Shown here: positions 1-9,141 of the stretch, in pieces
Layout of the letters: each line of letters starts with the position of its first letter
How positions within the stretch are numbered: position 1 is the stretch's first letter
Position numbers and translations under genes: made by a program
The notes under the pieces: model-generated
Told to the model about the DNA's origin: nothing
Databases searched by the model: none
What the model saw: only the letters and a program-made list of their open reading frames with translations
From: Variovorax paradoxus
GTDB lineage: Bacteria; Pseudomonadota; Gammaproteobacteria; Burkholderiales; Burkholderiaceae_C
Reading direction: 5' to 3'
Length of the DNA: 64,000 nt
NCBI RefSeq assembly: GCF_009498455.1
Contig: NZ_CP045644.1
Span: forward strand, 1,953,001-2,017,000

Positions 1-192
1 AATATCGAAGAAATACGTAGCACGTGTACTGCGCATGCGTGTCTCGATAGGCCCAACTTTGCGACAACTTTCAAGGGAGCGTCAGCCAAAGAGTGGTTCA
101 CCTTTTCCGGGACTGGTGCGACTCAGACAATCTCGTTGACTTATCCCGGTAGAGTGAAAGCAAAAGAACTGGCAAATCTACTCAACAAATGA
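1..192 (+). CDS. 3' end of an unknown gene (truncated by window edge)
   Basis: An open frame runs from the first base to a TGA at 190-192, giving the last 63 residues of a protein whose start lies outside the window. Its stop overlaps the start of the next gene in an ATGA junction, the usual sign of translational coupling. The base composition is clearly less GC-rich than the rest of the window, as in the following gene. The residues are polar with several Thr and Lys and show no motif I recognise, so no function is proposed. Confidence 0.6.
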   Translation, partial: NIEEIRSTCTAHACLDRPNFATTFKGASAKEWFTFSGTGATQTISLTYPGRVKAKELANLLNK

Positions 193-941
193 CGATCGAA
201 GCGGCCCTCAAGGCTAAGTTTCCGACGGATGTTTGCGACGCATTACTTGCCGCGTACAAGGAAATTGAAGAGAGCTTCTCTCTTCAGAAGTGGAAAGCTA
301 CGGAGCTTGACGCAGGGCATTTTGTAGAGGCATCTCGACGGCTGATTGAACAAGAGCTTTTGGGGAGCTACACCCCCATCGGCAAGAGCTTGCCTGGCTT
401 CAGTGACGCTGAGCTGAAGAAATATGAAAACGCGGCAGGCGACGAATCGCTGCGCATGCTCATCCCTCGCGTTCTGAAGTCGATCTTCAATATCAGGAAT
501 AAGCGCGGCATCGGGCATCTCGGGCTCATTTCGGCGAATGAGATGGACTCGACGCTCATTCTTTACAGCGTGAAATGGGTCTTGGCGGAGTTCGTTCGGC
601 TGGCAACCGGTGCGGACCCAAGTGCGACCCAGAAGATGATCGACTCCATCGTGGAGCGCCGAATCGGCGTCTTGTGGAAGCAAGACGGCATCACGCGAGT
701 TCTTGAGAACAAGATGGAGGCGAGAGACCAAGTTCTGGTGCTCTTGTTCGATTCAAATCCCCTAGCCGAAAATGAACTTCAGAAGATCACTGAATACCGG
801 AACACCACGAACTTCAGGAAGATTTTGAAGCGCCTTCACAACTCGCGAATGATCGATTGGACCGTAGGTGGAAAAGCCTTCATCACACCGAAAGGCTCTG
901 CAGCCGCTGAGGCCGTGATTCTCAAGTACAGACCGAAGTAG
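189..941 (+). CDS. Unknown 250-residue protein with HEPN-like motif and C-terminal winged helix
   Basis: The start overlaps the stop of the preceding gene (ATGA), so the two are probably one operon. Residues 103-110 read RNKRGIGH, resembling the R-x(4-6)-H signature of HEPN ribonuclease folds, within a mostly helical N-terminal two thirds. Residues from about 180 look like a winged helix-turn-helix ending in a short beta wing (WTVGGKAFITPKG). Composition is lower in GC than the chromosome around it, which suggests transfer. I do not recognise the family. A role in defence or in a toxin-antitoxin-like operon is only an inference from the motif and composition. Confidence 0.6.
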   Translation: MTIEAALKAKFPTDVCDALLAAYKEIEESFSLQKWKATELDAGHFVEASRRLIEQELLGSYTPIGKSLPGFSDAELKKYENAAGDESLRMLIPRVLKSIFNIRNKRGIGHLGLISANEMDSTLILYSVKWVLAEFVRLATGADPSATQKMIDSIVERRIGVLWKQDGITRVLENKMEARDQVLVLLFDSNPLAENELQKITEYRNTTNFRKILKRLHNSRMIDWTVGGKAFITPKGSAAAEAVILKYRPK

Positions 942-1107
942 GAATGGGCTTCGGTAAGAGTGCGGGGTAGCAAGCGTGGTTGGACGCCAAGAAAAAATTG
1001 GCCGGGGAACGACTCCAGCTAGAACCTGTTCAGTCAAGCGGCTCGCTGCTCTCGCCGGCAGGGGGCTTTGAGTCGTCTGGCGAACAAGCGCTCAAAACAA
1101 CTCTTGA

Positions 1108-1124
1108 TGTTCCGTAATGGAACA
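1108..1124. promoter_or_regulatory. Perfect palindrome upstream of the PQQ dehydrogenase
   Basis: TGTTCC and GGAACA form perfect 6-bp arms around a 5-bp spacer, about 73 bp upstream of the dehydrogenase start. A second stem, CTCGGG/CCCGAG with a 4-base loop, lies at 1133-1148. The first looks like a dimeric regulator operator. The regulator is unknown; the LuxR-type gene at 3384-4373 is one candidate by proximity only. Confidence 0.35.
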
Positions 1125-1196
1125 GTGTCGGACTCGGGAAATCCCGAGGGTGAGCGCGAAGACCGCGCGCGTGATCCTTGCGCAATAAGGAGACCC

Positions 1197-3314
1197 ATGA
1201 TGAAAAACACACCCCCCAGGCTGCTTGTGCTCGCCGGCGCTTTGCTGTGCCTGTGTACGACGACGACGACGGTCACGGCCCAGAACGCGCAGGACCGCGC
1301 GGCGGCCGCTACGAAGAAAGTCGACGCCAACTTCGTGCGCGCCAACGCGGCGAAGAAGACGCCCGACTGGCCCAGCTATGGGCTCGACTACGCGGAGTCG
1401 CGCTTCAGCAAGCTCGACCAGGTCAACACCGGCAACGTGAAGCAGCTCGGGCTGGTCTGGTCGTACAACCTGGAGTCGACGCGCGGCGTGGAAGCCACGC
1501 CGCTGGTGGTCGACGGCATCATGTACGTCACGGCCTCGTGGAGCGTGGTGCATGCGATCGACACGCGCACCGGCCAGAAGATCTGGAGCTTCGATCCGCA
1601 GGTCGACCGTTCCAAGGGCTTCAGGGGCTGCTGCGACGTGGTCAACCGCGGCGTGGCGCTGTACGAGGGCCGCGTCTACGTGGCCGCCTACGACGGCCGC
1701 CTGATCGCGCTGGACGCCGCCACCGGCCAGAAGGTGTGGGAGAAGAACACCATCGACGGCCAGAAGGGCAGCTACACCATCACCGGCGCGCCGCGCGTGT
1801 TCAAGGGCAAGGTCATCATCGGCAACGGCGGCGCCGAGTACGGCGTGCGCGGCTACGTCACCGCCTACGACGCAAAAACCGGCGACCAGAAGTGGCGCTG
1901 GTTCGTGGTGCCCGGCGACCCGAGCAAGCCCTTCGAAGACGAGTCGATGGCGCGCGCCGCCAAGACCTGGGACCCTTCGGCCAAGTACTGGGAAGCCGGC
2001 GGCGGCGGCACCGCCTGGGACAGCTTTGCCTACGACCCCGAGCTCAACCTGATGTACGTGGGCACCGGCAACGGCTCGCCCTGGGCGCACAAGAAGCGCA
2101 GCCCCAAGGGCGGCGACAACCTCTACCTGAGTTCGGTGGTGGCGCTGAACCCCGACACCGGCAAGTACGTGTGGCACTACCAGGAGACGCCCGGCGACAA
2201 CTGGGACTACACCTCCACGCAGTCGATGATCCTGGCCGACGTCAAGCTGGACGGCAAGACCCGCAAGGTGCTCATGCACGCGCCGAAGAACGGCTTCTTC
2301 TTCGTCATCGACCGCACCAACGGCAAGTTCATCTCGGCGAAGAACTTCGTCGAGGTCAACTGGGCCACGGGCTACGACAAGAACGGCCGGCCCATCGAGG
2401 TCGCCGCCGCGCGGCAGAACGAGAAGCCGGGCGACAGCATCCCGGGCCCGTTCGGCGCGCACAACTGGCACCCGATGTCGTTCAACCCGCAGACCGGCCT
2501 GGCCTACCTGCCCGCCCAGCACGTGCCGCTCAACCTGATGGACGACAAGGACTGGAAGTTCGACCAGAACGCGCCGGGCCGCCCGCACGCCGCGCTGGGC
2601 TGGAACACCGCCATGTTCGCCAACGCCGAGCCGCCCAAGAGCAAGCCCTTCGGCCGCCTCGTGGCCTGGGATCCGGTCACGCAGAAGGAAGCCTGGGGCG
2701 TCGACTACGCCTCGCCGTGGAACGGCGGCACGCTGACCACCGCCGGCACGCTGGTGTTCCAGGGCACGGCCGACGGCCGGCTCGTGGCCTACCACGCCAA
2801 GACCGGCGAGAAGCTCTGGGAAACGCCCACCGGCACCGGCGTGGTGGCGGCGCCCGCCACTTATATGGTGGACGGCAAGCAGTACGTGTCGGTGGCCGTG
2901 GGCTGGGGCGGCGTGTACGGCCTGGCGCAGCGCGCCACCGAGCGGCAGGGGCCGGGCACGGTCTACACCTTCGCGGTCGGCGGCACGGCCAAGATGCCCG
3001 CGTTCGTCGAGTACCGCATGGCCAAGCTGGTGCAGGGCGTGAAGTACGACCCCGCCAAGGTCCAGGCCGGCACCCTGCTGTACGTGAGCAACTGCGTGTT
3101 CTGCCACGGCGTGCCGGGCGTGGACCGCGGCGGCAACATCCCTAACCTGGGCTATCTCGATCCGGCCTACATCGAGAACCTCGACAAGTTCGTGCTCAAG
3201 GGCCCGGCCATGTCGCGCGGCATGCCCGACTTCACGGGCAAGCTGTCGGGCGACGACATCGAGAGCATCAAGGCCTTCATCCAGGGCACGGCGGACGCGA
3301 TCCGGCCGAAGTAG
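1197..3314 (+). CDS. PQQ-dependent alcohol dehydrogenase with C-terminal cytochrome c domain (quinohemoprotein)
   Basis: Periplasmic enzyme that oxidises an alcohol through pyrroloquinoline quinone and passes electrons to its own heme c. The start at 1197 follows AAGGAG at 1187-1192 and gives a signal peptide ending near TVTAQ; an in-frame ATG at 1200 is equally possible. The beta-propeller carries tryptophan-docking repeats (DAATGQKVWE), the adjacent cysteine pair C145-C146 seen next to PQQ in this family, and the active-site segment around W336-D337 (NWDYTS). The C-terminal CVFCH at 633-637 binds heme, with Met ligand candidates in MSRGMP. At about 705 residues it fits type II quinohemoprotein dehydrogenases. 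No PQQ synthesis genes are in the window. Substrate cannot be read from the sequence. Confidence 0.9.
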   Translation: MMKNTPPRLLVLAGALLCLCTTTTTVTAQNAQDRAAAATKKVDANFVRANAAKKTPDWPSYGLDYAESRFSKLDQVNTGNVKQLGLVWSYNLESTRGVEATPLVVDGIMYVTASWSVVHAIDTRTGQKIWSFDPQVDRSKGFRGCCDVVNRGVALYEGRVYVAAYDGRLIALDAATGQKVWEKNTIDGQKGSYTITGAPRVFKGKVIIGNGGAEYGVRGYVTAYDAKTGDQKWRWFVVPGDPSKPFEDESMARAAKTWDPSAKYWEAGGGGTAWDSFAYDPELNLMYVGTGNGSPWAHKKRSPKGGDNLYLSSVVALNPDTGKYVWHYQETPGDNWDYTSTQSMILADVKLDGKTRKVLMHAPKNGFFFVIDRTNGKFISAKNFVEVNWATGYDKNGRPIEVAAARQNEKPGDSIPGPFGAHNWHPMSFNPQTGLAYLPAQHVPLNLMDDKDWKFDQNAPGRPHAALGWNTAMFANAEPPKSKPFGRLVAWDPVTQKEAWGVDYASPWNGGTLTTAGTLVFQGTADGRLVAYHAKTGEKLWETPTGTGVVAAPATYMVDGKQYVSVAVGWGGVYGLAQRATERQGPGTVYTFAVGGTAKMPAFVEYRMAKLVQGVKYDPAKVQAGTLLYVSNCVFCHGVPGVDRGGNIPNLGYLDPAYIENLDKFVLKGPAMSRGMPDFTGKLSGDDIESIKAFIQGTADAIRPK

Positions 3315-3339
3315 GGCGCATCGCGCGCAAGCAAACAGG

Positions 3340-3366
3340 AAAGGCGCCATCGGCGCCTTTTCTTTT
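3340..3366 (+). terminator. Rho-independent terminator after the PQQ dehydrogenase
   Basis: Stem AAAGGCGCC / GGCGCCTTT (3340-3348 with 3352-3360), 3-base loop, followed by a T-rich tail. It lies between convergent genes and could also stop the LuxR-type gene on the other strand. Confidence 0.85.
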
Positions 3367-3383
3367 GAGGGCAGGGCGGCCGG

Positions 3384-4373
3384 TCAGCCCGCCAGCCGCA
3401 GCTCGTGGATCAGCCCCGCCACGTTGCCCACCTGCAGCTTGTCGTAGATCGACTGGATGTGGTTGCGCACCGTGGCCGGCGAGCGGTTCAGGAGGGCGGC
3501 GATGTCCTTGTGCGTGTCGCCGCGCGCCAGCAGCTCGGCCACCGTGTGCTCGCGCGGCGTGAGGCTGTCGGCGCGGCAGCGCTTGCGAATGCTCAGGAAC
3601 AGGAGGCGCTGCTCAAGCCGATAGGACACCACGACGTGCCGGCCCATGCAAGCCGACTGCGCCGTCATGAAGTGCTGCAGCAGCAACTGCGGCAGCGCCT
3701 GGCGCGGCCAACCCGGGAATTCTTCCTGCATCAGCGCCACGAAGGTCACGTCGCAGTGATAGATCGCGCCTTTCAAGTCGGCAATCGCTGCGCCGCGCGG
3801 GTGCGTGCCCGAGGCCGGCGAGAGCGTGCGGTCCAGGTGCATCACGCGGTTGAGCGCCAGCGCCTGCATGAGGTGGGGCGACAGGCTGGCCAGGAGGCTC
3901 ACTTCCTCGGGCTTGCAGTGCGCATCGGGATCGGCGCGGAACAGCGAGAACCAGTGCATGAAATTGGACTGCGGGTTGCTGTCCATCGTGATGAAGATGT
4001 TGTTCTGGTCATAGCGCTGCACGTAGTCCAGAAACGGCGCGTACGTGGGGCCGCTCCACCAGCTCGCCGAGTTGAAGCCCCGCGTGCCGTGTCCCTTGCC
4101 GAAGAAGCTCGCGGCCGCGGAGTCGAGGTGCTTGAAGTCGTCGTACTCCATCATCATTTCGGGCGTCTTGCGGTGCAGGTGCAGCGTGTGCACGTCGATT
4201 CCCTCGGCCGCTGTGGTGGCGGTACCCCACATCGACGAGTCGAAGGGCAGCACGGGCTTGATGAGGTCGAGCGCCGCATCCTGGAAGGCATCGATGGGCA
4301 GCTCGTGCGAGAGGCGGTACAGCCGCAGCAGGAGGTCGCTGAGATCGCGCGGGGCACCGGCCGGGGAGGTCAT
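3384..4373 (-). CDS. LuxR-family transcriptional regulator
   Basis: About 329 residues. The C-terminal 60 residues form a LuxR/NarL-type helix-turn-helix (SLTPREHTVAELLARGDTHK, then SPATVRNHIQSIYDKL). The N-terminal 260 residues resemble a GAF/autoinducer-like sensory domain and carry no phosphoacceptor receiver fold, so this is a stand-alone sensor-regulator. The ATG at 4373 was chosen because the preceding in-frame residues are low complexity and shadow the promoter of the divergent lipoprotein; ATGs at 4409 and 4553 are possible. It faces the PQQ dehydrogenase tail to tail and shares an upstream region with the lipoprotein gene at 4555. Confidence 0.8.
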   Translation of the reverse strand: MTSPAGAPRDLSDLLLRLYRLSHELPIDAFQDAALDLIKPVLPFDSSMWGTATTAAEGIDVHTLHLHRKTPEMMMEYDDFKHLDSAAASFFGKGHGTRGFNSASWWSGPTYAPFLDYVQRYDQNNIFITMDSNPQSNFMHWFSLFRADPDAHCKPEEVSLLASLSPHLMQALALNRVMHLDRTLSPASGTHPRGAAIADLKGAIYHCDVTFVALMQEEFPGWPRQALPQLLLQHFMTAQSACMGRHVVVSYRLEQRLLFLSIRKRCRADSLTPREHTVAELLARGDTHKDIAALLNRSPATVRNHIQSIYDKLQVGNVAGLIHELRLAG

Positions 4374-4554
4374 GCGCGGAGTCTTCCAGCCGCCGGACCC
4401 TCTGCCCATCCCATGTTCCGGGGAAGCGCGCCAGGCCTGGCCGGGTGGTTTCAAGAATGGTGCATTTGCATCATTTGATTTCCAAAAGCGAAAGCTATTG
4501 TTTGCAGCGCCCTCGGTTGCTGCCCAGGCCCTTTCCCTTTTCGAGAGACCCACG

Positions 4555-6678
4555 ATGCCTCATCCCACCTCCAGAATCCCCCACGCCCTGTCCCTTGCCA
4601 CCCTGTTGATCCTCGGCGCCTGCGGCGCGGAGGGTGGCGGAGGCGGCGGTGGTTTCGCGTTCCCCGTCGGCACGGGCGGCAATGGCGGTACCCCGCCCGC
4701 CGCCGAATCGCCCGGCACCCTGAGCGGCACCGTCGCCACCGGCGCCGCCTTTGCCGGCGCCGCCCTCACCGTGTTCGACCAGACCGGCGCCAAGGTCTGC
4801 GAACTGACCGTGCCGGCCGAAGGCAGCTACAGCTGCGTGCTGCCCGCCGGCACCAGGGCGCCGCTGGTGATCCAGGCCGTGCGCGACGACCTCACGCTCT
4901 ACAGCACCACCGCCAGCACCGCCACCGGCACCACCAACGTGACGCCGCTCACCACCGTCGTGGTGGCGCAGCTGTCGCCCGACGGCGACCCCTCGAAGCT
5001 GGCCGCCGCCGTGCAGGCCGATGCCGGCGCCGTCACGCCGGGCGCCATCAGCGACCAGGTCGCCAGGCTCGTGGCCGCGCTGAAGCCGCTGCTGGACGCG
5101 CTCAACACCAGCATCGATCCGATGAGCGGCGAGTTCCAGGCCAACGGCACGGGACAGGACCGCGTGCTCGACACGCTCAATGTCTCGGTGCGCCCCGACG
5201 GCACCGCCGCCAACATCGAGATCACCGTCAAGGCGCAGCCTGCGAGCGAAGACAGCGCGCCGGTGTCCATCGTCTTTCGCACCGGCGAGAGCACCATCGC
5301 GCCGCTGCCCGCGGTCGATGTCGCGGCCCTCGTGCCGCCGCCCACGCCGGCGATGGTGAAAGACCTGCTCGACCGCCTCGACGCCTGCTACGCGCTGCCG
5401 GTGAACGAACGCGTGGACAGCACCATCGGCTCCGACGGCAACGCCTTCGGTGAGGCCTTCAACGTGGTCGCGCCGGCCTGCCGCACGCTGTTCGTGGGCG
5501 ACGACCCGGCCAGCTTCGTGACGGCCGGCCTGCACATCGGCCGCGCGTCGAGCGGCCCGCGCCGGCCTTTCGAAAGCCTGTTCCGTTTCGGCCCCACGAA
5601 CCTGAAGCACGACCGCGGCAACTTCGAATATTTCCATCCGGGCGGCGACATCGCGCTGACCTACCGCTGGACCGACAGCGTGGGCAACACCGACAACGAC
5701 GTGTTCAACGCGAAGATCGTGAATGGCGCGCTCAAGCTCACCGGTAACAGCAACGCCTACCGCGCCGCCGTGCGCCCGCAGCAGGAGCTGAAGGACTTCC
5801 TCAAGCACGCGAACCTGATGTACCACGCCGCCGGCTACAACGTCGCGGTGGACAACGTGCTCGACGGCAACGGCGACTCGATCTTCACGAAGGTGGTGGC
5901 CACCTCGTCCGCGCTGCCGGGCCGCGAGCTGGTGCTGGTGCCCCGGGCCGGGCTGACGACCCTGGTGCTCACCACCGACGGCACCCCCAACGGCGCGCTG
6001 AACTCCTCGCTGTGGCGCATGGCCGCACGCTACGCGGACCCGGCACAAGGCGGCAATCCGAGCAGCATCGAGCCCGGCAATCTCTTCGCCGCGCCGCAGT
6101 TCGACGACGCACAGCTGAGCGCCATTCCCGATCAGGCGGTCTGGAAGCTCGAGTTCTTCCTGGCGGCCGGCGGGACGAACCCGGTGCAGTACGCGCGCAC
6201 CTTCTCGCGCGCGCCGACCCTCGCCGAGGCCATGCAGTTGCCGACCATGGACATGACGCCGGCCCTGCGCGCCGAACTGATGCAGGAGATCGACGGCGTT
6301 CCGCGCGGCATCGTGTTCGGCGCGCCGGAGCCGTCCGACCCCGGCGCCAACAACATCGACTTCAGCGCCGACGGCAACCTCGACGGCTGGTCGGTGCCCA
6401 CCGGCGCCTACGCCCCGACCACCTTCCTGGTGGCCGGCCGTGGCCCGAACAACAACCGCTTCACCGACTCGATCACCGTGCGCACCTCGGCGCGCAAGGC
6501 CGTCATCTACTGCCAGCCCGTGAACTCGCCGAGCGACAACCACTGCGTGAGCGTCGGCAACAACGCCTGGCAGTACGCGCAGGGCACATCGGTCAGCAGC
6601 TTCATCTTCACGGCACGCACCGCGCGCCAGGTCGACGTGCGCAAGAACTTCGAAGTCTGGACCGTCCCCACCCCCTGA
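4555..6678 (+). CDS. Secreted lipoprotein of unknown function
   Basis: About 707 residues. The signal peptide ends in the lipobox LILGAC, so Cys near residue 22 should be lipidated, followed by a Gly-rich linker (GGGGGGGFAFPVGTGG). Residues from about 50 resemble a small beta-sandwich of the carboxypeptidase-regulatory type (LSGTVATG ... GSYSCVLPAGTRAPLVI). The remainder has no motif I recognise. The ATG at 4555 is the first giving a signal peptide; the longer open frame upstream overlaps the divergent regulator. Ends in a strong shared terminator. Probably exported and surface or periplasm facing. Confidence 0.75.
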   Translation: MPHPTSRIPHALSLATLLILGACGAEGGGGGGGFAFPVGTGGNGGTPPAAESPGTLSGTVATGAAFAGAALTVFDQTGAKVCELTVPAEGSYSCVLPAGTRAPLVIQAVRDDLTLYSTTASTATGTTNVTPLTTVVVAQLSPDGDPSKLAAAVQADAGAVTPGAISDQVARLVAALKPLLDALNTSIDPMSGEFQANGTGQDRVLDTLNVSVRPDGTAANIEITVKAQPASEDSAPVSIVFRTGESTIAPLPAVDVAALVPPPTPAMVKDLLDRLDACYALPVNERVDSTIGSDGNAFGEAFNVVAPACRTLFVGDDPASFVTAGLHIGRASSGPRRPFESLFRFGPTNLKHDRGNFEYFHPGGDIALTYRWTDSVGNTDNDVFNAKIVNGALKLTGNSNAYRAAVRPQQELKDFLKHANLMYHAAGYNVAVDNVLDGNGDSIFTKVVATSSALPGRELVLVPRAGLTTLVLTTDGTPNGALNSSLWRMAARYADPAQGGNPSSIEPGNLFAAPQFDDAQLSAIPDQAVWKLEFFLAAGGTNPVQYARTFSRAPTLAEAMQLPTMDMTPALRAELMQEIDGVPRGIVFGAPEPSDPGANNIDFSADGNLDGWSVPTGAYAPTTFLVAGRGPNNNRFTDSITVRTSARKAVIYCQPVNSPSDNHCVSVGNNAWQYAQGTSVSSFIFTARTARQVDVRKNFEVWTVPTP

Positions 6679-6704
6679 TTCTTTTTCCTGCTGTCACACC
6701 GGAT

Positions 6705-6743
6705 GAAAAAAGCCGCCGGCCCTTTCGGGTCGGCGGCTTTTTC
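6705..6743. terminator. Bidirectional terminator between lipoprotein and Bug genes
   Basis: A-tract, stem AAAAAGCCGCC / GGCGGCTTTTT with an inner GGCCC-TTTC-GGGTC extension, and T-tract. It is symmetric, so it can serve both convergent genes. Confidence 0.9.
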
Positions 6744-6761
6744 TATGGGAGATCGAAAGGA

Positions 6762-7736
6762 TCAGTCTGCGTAGACGCCAGCGGCCTTGATGATCGGGCC
6801 CCACTTGGCGATTTCAGCCGAGACGAACTTCTTGTGCTCGGCCGGCTCGACGCGCTTGTCGGTGGTGATCACGGCGCCCAGGCCTTCCTGGCGCTTGATG
6901 AAGGCCGGGTCCTTCATGGCGGCCTTGATGGCCTCGTTGACCTTCTTCAGCACCGGCGCGGGCGTGCCCTTGGGGGCGTACACGCCGTGCCAGATCGACA
7001 CTTCAAAACCCTTCAGGCCCGACTCGTCGAGCGTGGGCAGGTCTTTCAGCGCGGGCGTCGTCAGGCGCTTGCTGGTGGTCACGGCGTAGGCCTTGACCTT
7101 CTTGGCCTCGATCTGCGACGTGGTGTTGGTGGTCTGGTCGCACAGCAGGTCGATCTGGCCGCCCAGCAGGTCGGCGATGGCCGGCGCGGTGCCCTTGTAC
7201 GGCACGGGCGTCATTTCGACCTTCAGCGCGCTCTGGAACAGCAGGCCGCACAGGTGCGAAGCAGCGCCCAGGCCGGCGTTGCCCAGGTTGATCTTGCCCT
7301 TGTTGGCATTGATCCAGGTCGTCAGTTCCTTGTAGTTGTTGGCGGGCAGGCCGGGCTTGCCGATGAGCGTCATCGGCACTTCATTGACCATGCCGAGGTA
7401 TTCGAAGTCGTTCTCGACGTTGAACGGCAGCTTGCGGTACAGCGCCGGCATCGTCGACATGCCGATGTGGTTCAGCAGCAGCGTGTAGCCGTCGGGGTTG
7501 GCGCGCGCCACCTTGGCGGTGCCGATCGAGCTGCCGGCGCCGGCGGTGTTGTCCACGATGATCGTGGTGCCCAGCGTCTTCTGCAGCGATTCGGCCAGGT
7601 CGCGGGCCACGCGGTCGGTCGGGCCGCCGGCCGAGAAAGGCACCACCAGTGTCACGGGCTTGCCTGCGGGGAAATCCTGGGCGTGTGCGCCGACGGCGGC
7701 CGCGGCAATCGCCGCGAGGGCAAACAGTTTCTTCAT
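6762..7736 (-). CDS. Bug-family (tripartite tricarboxylate transporter) substrate-binding protein
   Basis: About 324 residues with a cleavable signal peptide (MKKLFALAAIAAAAVGAHAQ) and the family opening PVTLVVPFSAGGPTDRVAR, followed by the conserved GAGSSIGT ligand loop. Such periplasmic proteins capture carboxylates for TctAB-type carriers, but no membrane partners lie nearby. Orphan copies of this family are very common in Bordetella and Comamonadaceae. The ATG at 7736 gives the signal peptide; the much longer open frame upstream runs antisense through the peptidase gene and is not real. Confidence 0.9.
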   Translation of the reverse strand: MKKLFALAAIAAAAVGAHAQDFPAGKPVTLVVPFSAGGPTDRVARDLAESLQKTLGTTIIVDNTAGAGSSIGTAKVARANPDGYTLLLNHIGMSTMPALYRKLPFNVENDFEYLGMVNEVPMTLIGKPGLPANNYKELTTWINANKGKINLGNAGLGAASHLCGLLFQSALKVEMTPVPYKGTAPAIADLLGGQIDLLCDQTTNTTSQIEAKKVKAYAVTTSKRLTTPALKDLPTLDESGLKGFEVSIWHGVYAPKGTPAPVLKKVNEAIKAAMKDPAFIKRQEGLGAVITTDKRVEPAEHKKFVSAEIAKWGPIIKAAGVYAD

Positions 7737-7940
7737 GATGTCTCCGACGGAGTTTTTAAATGGAAAGGGTCGCGATCTTATCGGCTGACCGGGGGCTGAC
7801 CCATACCGAATAGCCCTTAGGAATGTCACCGATTTCGCCCCATGCTGGGGCATGATCACGCCCGTCCCGCGCACCCGCGCCGGGGTGACCACAACCACAA
7901 ACAGGCCAGCCCGACGGGCGGCATCGAGGAGAAGAAACCA

Positions 7941-9125
7941 ATGGATCCCTGGGTCTATCCGCGCGAGCGCTGGCTCGGCAAACTCACGCTCGTTCTGGGC
8001 CTGCTGGCCTGGGCGCTGATCGTCGTCGGCACGCTGGGCATTGCGCTGCTGTACGTGCTGCTGGGCTTCATCGGCTACGTGTTCGCACAGTCGGCGGTCA
8101 TCGCCTGGATCAAGGGCACCGGCGTGAAGCTGTCGCCCCAGCAGCTGCCCGAGCTGCACGCGCGCTTTGTCGACTGCTGCACCCGCCTGGGCATCGCGCA
8201 GCCGCCCGAGGCCTACCTGCTGCACGGCGACGGCATGTTCAACGCCTTTGCCACGCGCTTTTTCGGCCGCAACTTCGTGGTGCTGCTGTCCGACGTGGTC
8301 GACGCCATGGAGTCGCAACCCGACGGCATCCACTTCTACATGGGCCACGAGCTGGGCCACATCCGCCGCGGCCACCTCACGGGCCACATCTGGCGCGCGC
8401 CCGTGCTCTGGCTGCCGCTCTTGGGCGCGGCCTACGCGCGCGCCAAGGAATACACCTGCGACCTGCACGGCGCCGCCTGCTGCCGCGAGGTCGATTCCGC
8501 GCCGCGCGCGCTGGTGGCATTGGCCGCCGGCGCGCAGCAGTGGCGCAACGTGAACCTGCAGCGCTACGCCGCCCAGTCGGTGGCCAACCGCGGTTTCTGG
8601 GGCTCGTTCCATGAGCTCATCGCCGGCTATCCCTGGCTCACCAAGCGCGTCGCACGCGCCATCGACCCGGGCGCCAAGCTGCCCGAGCGCAACCCGGTGG
8701 CGTACCTGCTCGCGCTCTTCGTGCCGTATGCCGGCCGGGCCGGCGGCGGCGCGGCAGGTGCGCTGATCGTGGTGGCGGTCATCGGCGTCATGGCGGCTGC
8801 AGCCATCCCCGCCTACCAGGAGTACCAGACCCGCGCCGCCGTCGCGCAGGCCTGGACCGAGGGCGCATCGGTGCGCGACGCGCTCACGCGCCACTACGAA
8901 GAAAAGGCCGAGATCCCCGACACCCTGGCCGCCGTCGGCCTGCCGGGCAACCTGCCCAACGGCGCGGCGCTCACGCTCGACCCGGACAGCATGGTGGTGG
9001 AGGTGGCCACGTCCAAGGGCACGCTGCGCATGGAGCCGTCGTCGACCGACGCGGGCATCGCATGGCACTGCAGCGCGGGGGACGGGTTGAAGGACAAGGC
9101 GTTGCCGGCGAGCTGCAAGAAGTAG
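7941..9125 (+). CDS. M48-family zinc metallopeptidase with C-terminal pilin-like domain
   Basis: About 394 residues. The start at 7941 follows a GAGGAGAAG ribosome site. The N-terminal part has two membrane segments (about residues 15-50), then a peptidase domain with HELGH at 136-140 and a likely third zinc ligand in the CDLHGA region, as in HtpX/Ste24-type membrane proteases. From about residue 275 a hydrophobic segment leads into AAIPAYQEYQTRAAVAQA, which strongly resembles the N-terminal helix of type IV pilins, followed by a pilin-like globular part with two Cys at the end. The fusion suggests a membrane protease with an exposed pilin-like module. Substrate unknown. Confidence 0.8.
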   Translation: MDPWVYPRERWLGKLTLVLGLLAWALIVVGTLGIALLYVLLGFIGYVFAQSAVIAWIKGTGVKLSPQQLPELHARFVDCCTRLGIAQPPEAYLLHGDGMFNAFATRFFGRNFVVLLSDVVDAMESQPDGIHFYMGHELGHIRRGHLTGHIWRAPVLWLPLLGAAYARAKEYTCDLHGAACCREVDSAPRALVALAAGAQQWRNVNLQRYAAQSVANRGFWGSFHELIAGYPWLTKRVARAIDPGAKLPERNPVAYLLALFVPYAGRAGGGAAGALIVVAVIGVMAAAAIPAYQEYQTRAAVAQAWTEGASVRDALTRHYEEKAEIPDTLAAVGLPGNLPNGAALTLDPDSMVVEVATSKGTLRMEPSSTDAGIAWHCSAGDGLKDKALPASCKK

Positions 9126-9141
9126 CCGTCTGTTGGCTTCG

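Noticed and set aside
1133..1148. CTCGGG/CCCGAG stem before the PQQ dehydrogenase as a terminator
   Set aside because: Short stem without a T-tract and upstream of the gene. At most a leader structure.
1092..3350. Very long antisense open frame across the PQQ dehydrogenase
   Set aside because: A shadow frame of a GC-rich gene: His/Ala/Arg-rich with no fold, while the sense strand has clear PQQ and heme motifs.
4374..4553. N-terminal extension of the LuxR-type regulator up to 4553
   Set aside because: Low-complexity residues overlapping the promoter of the divergent lipoprotein; the ATG at 4373 fits the domain start better.
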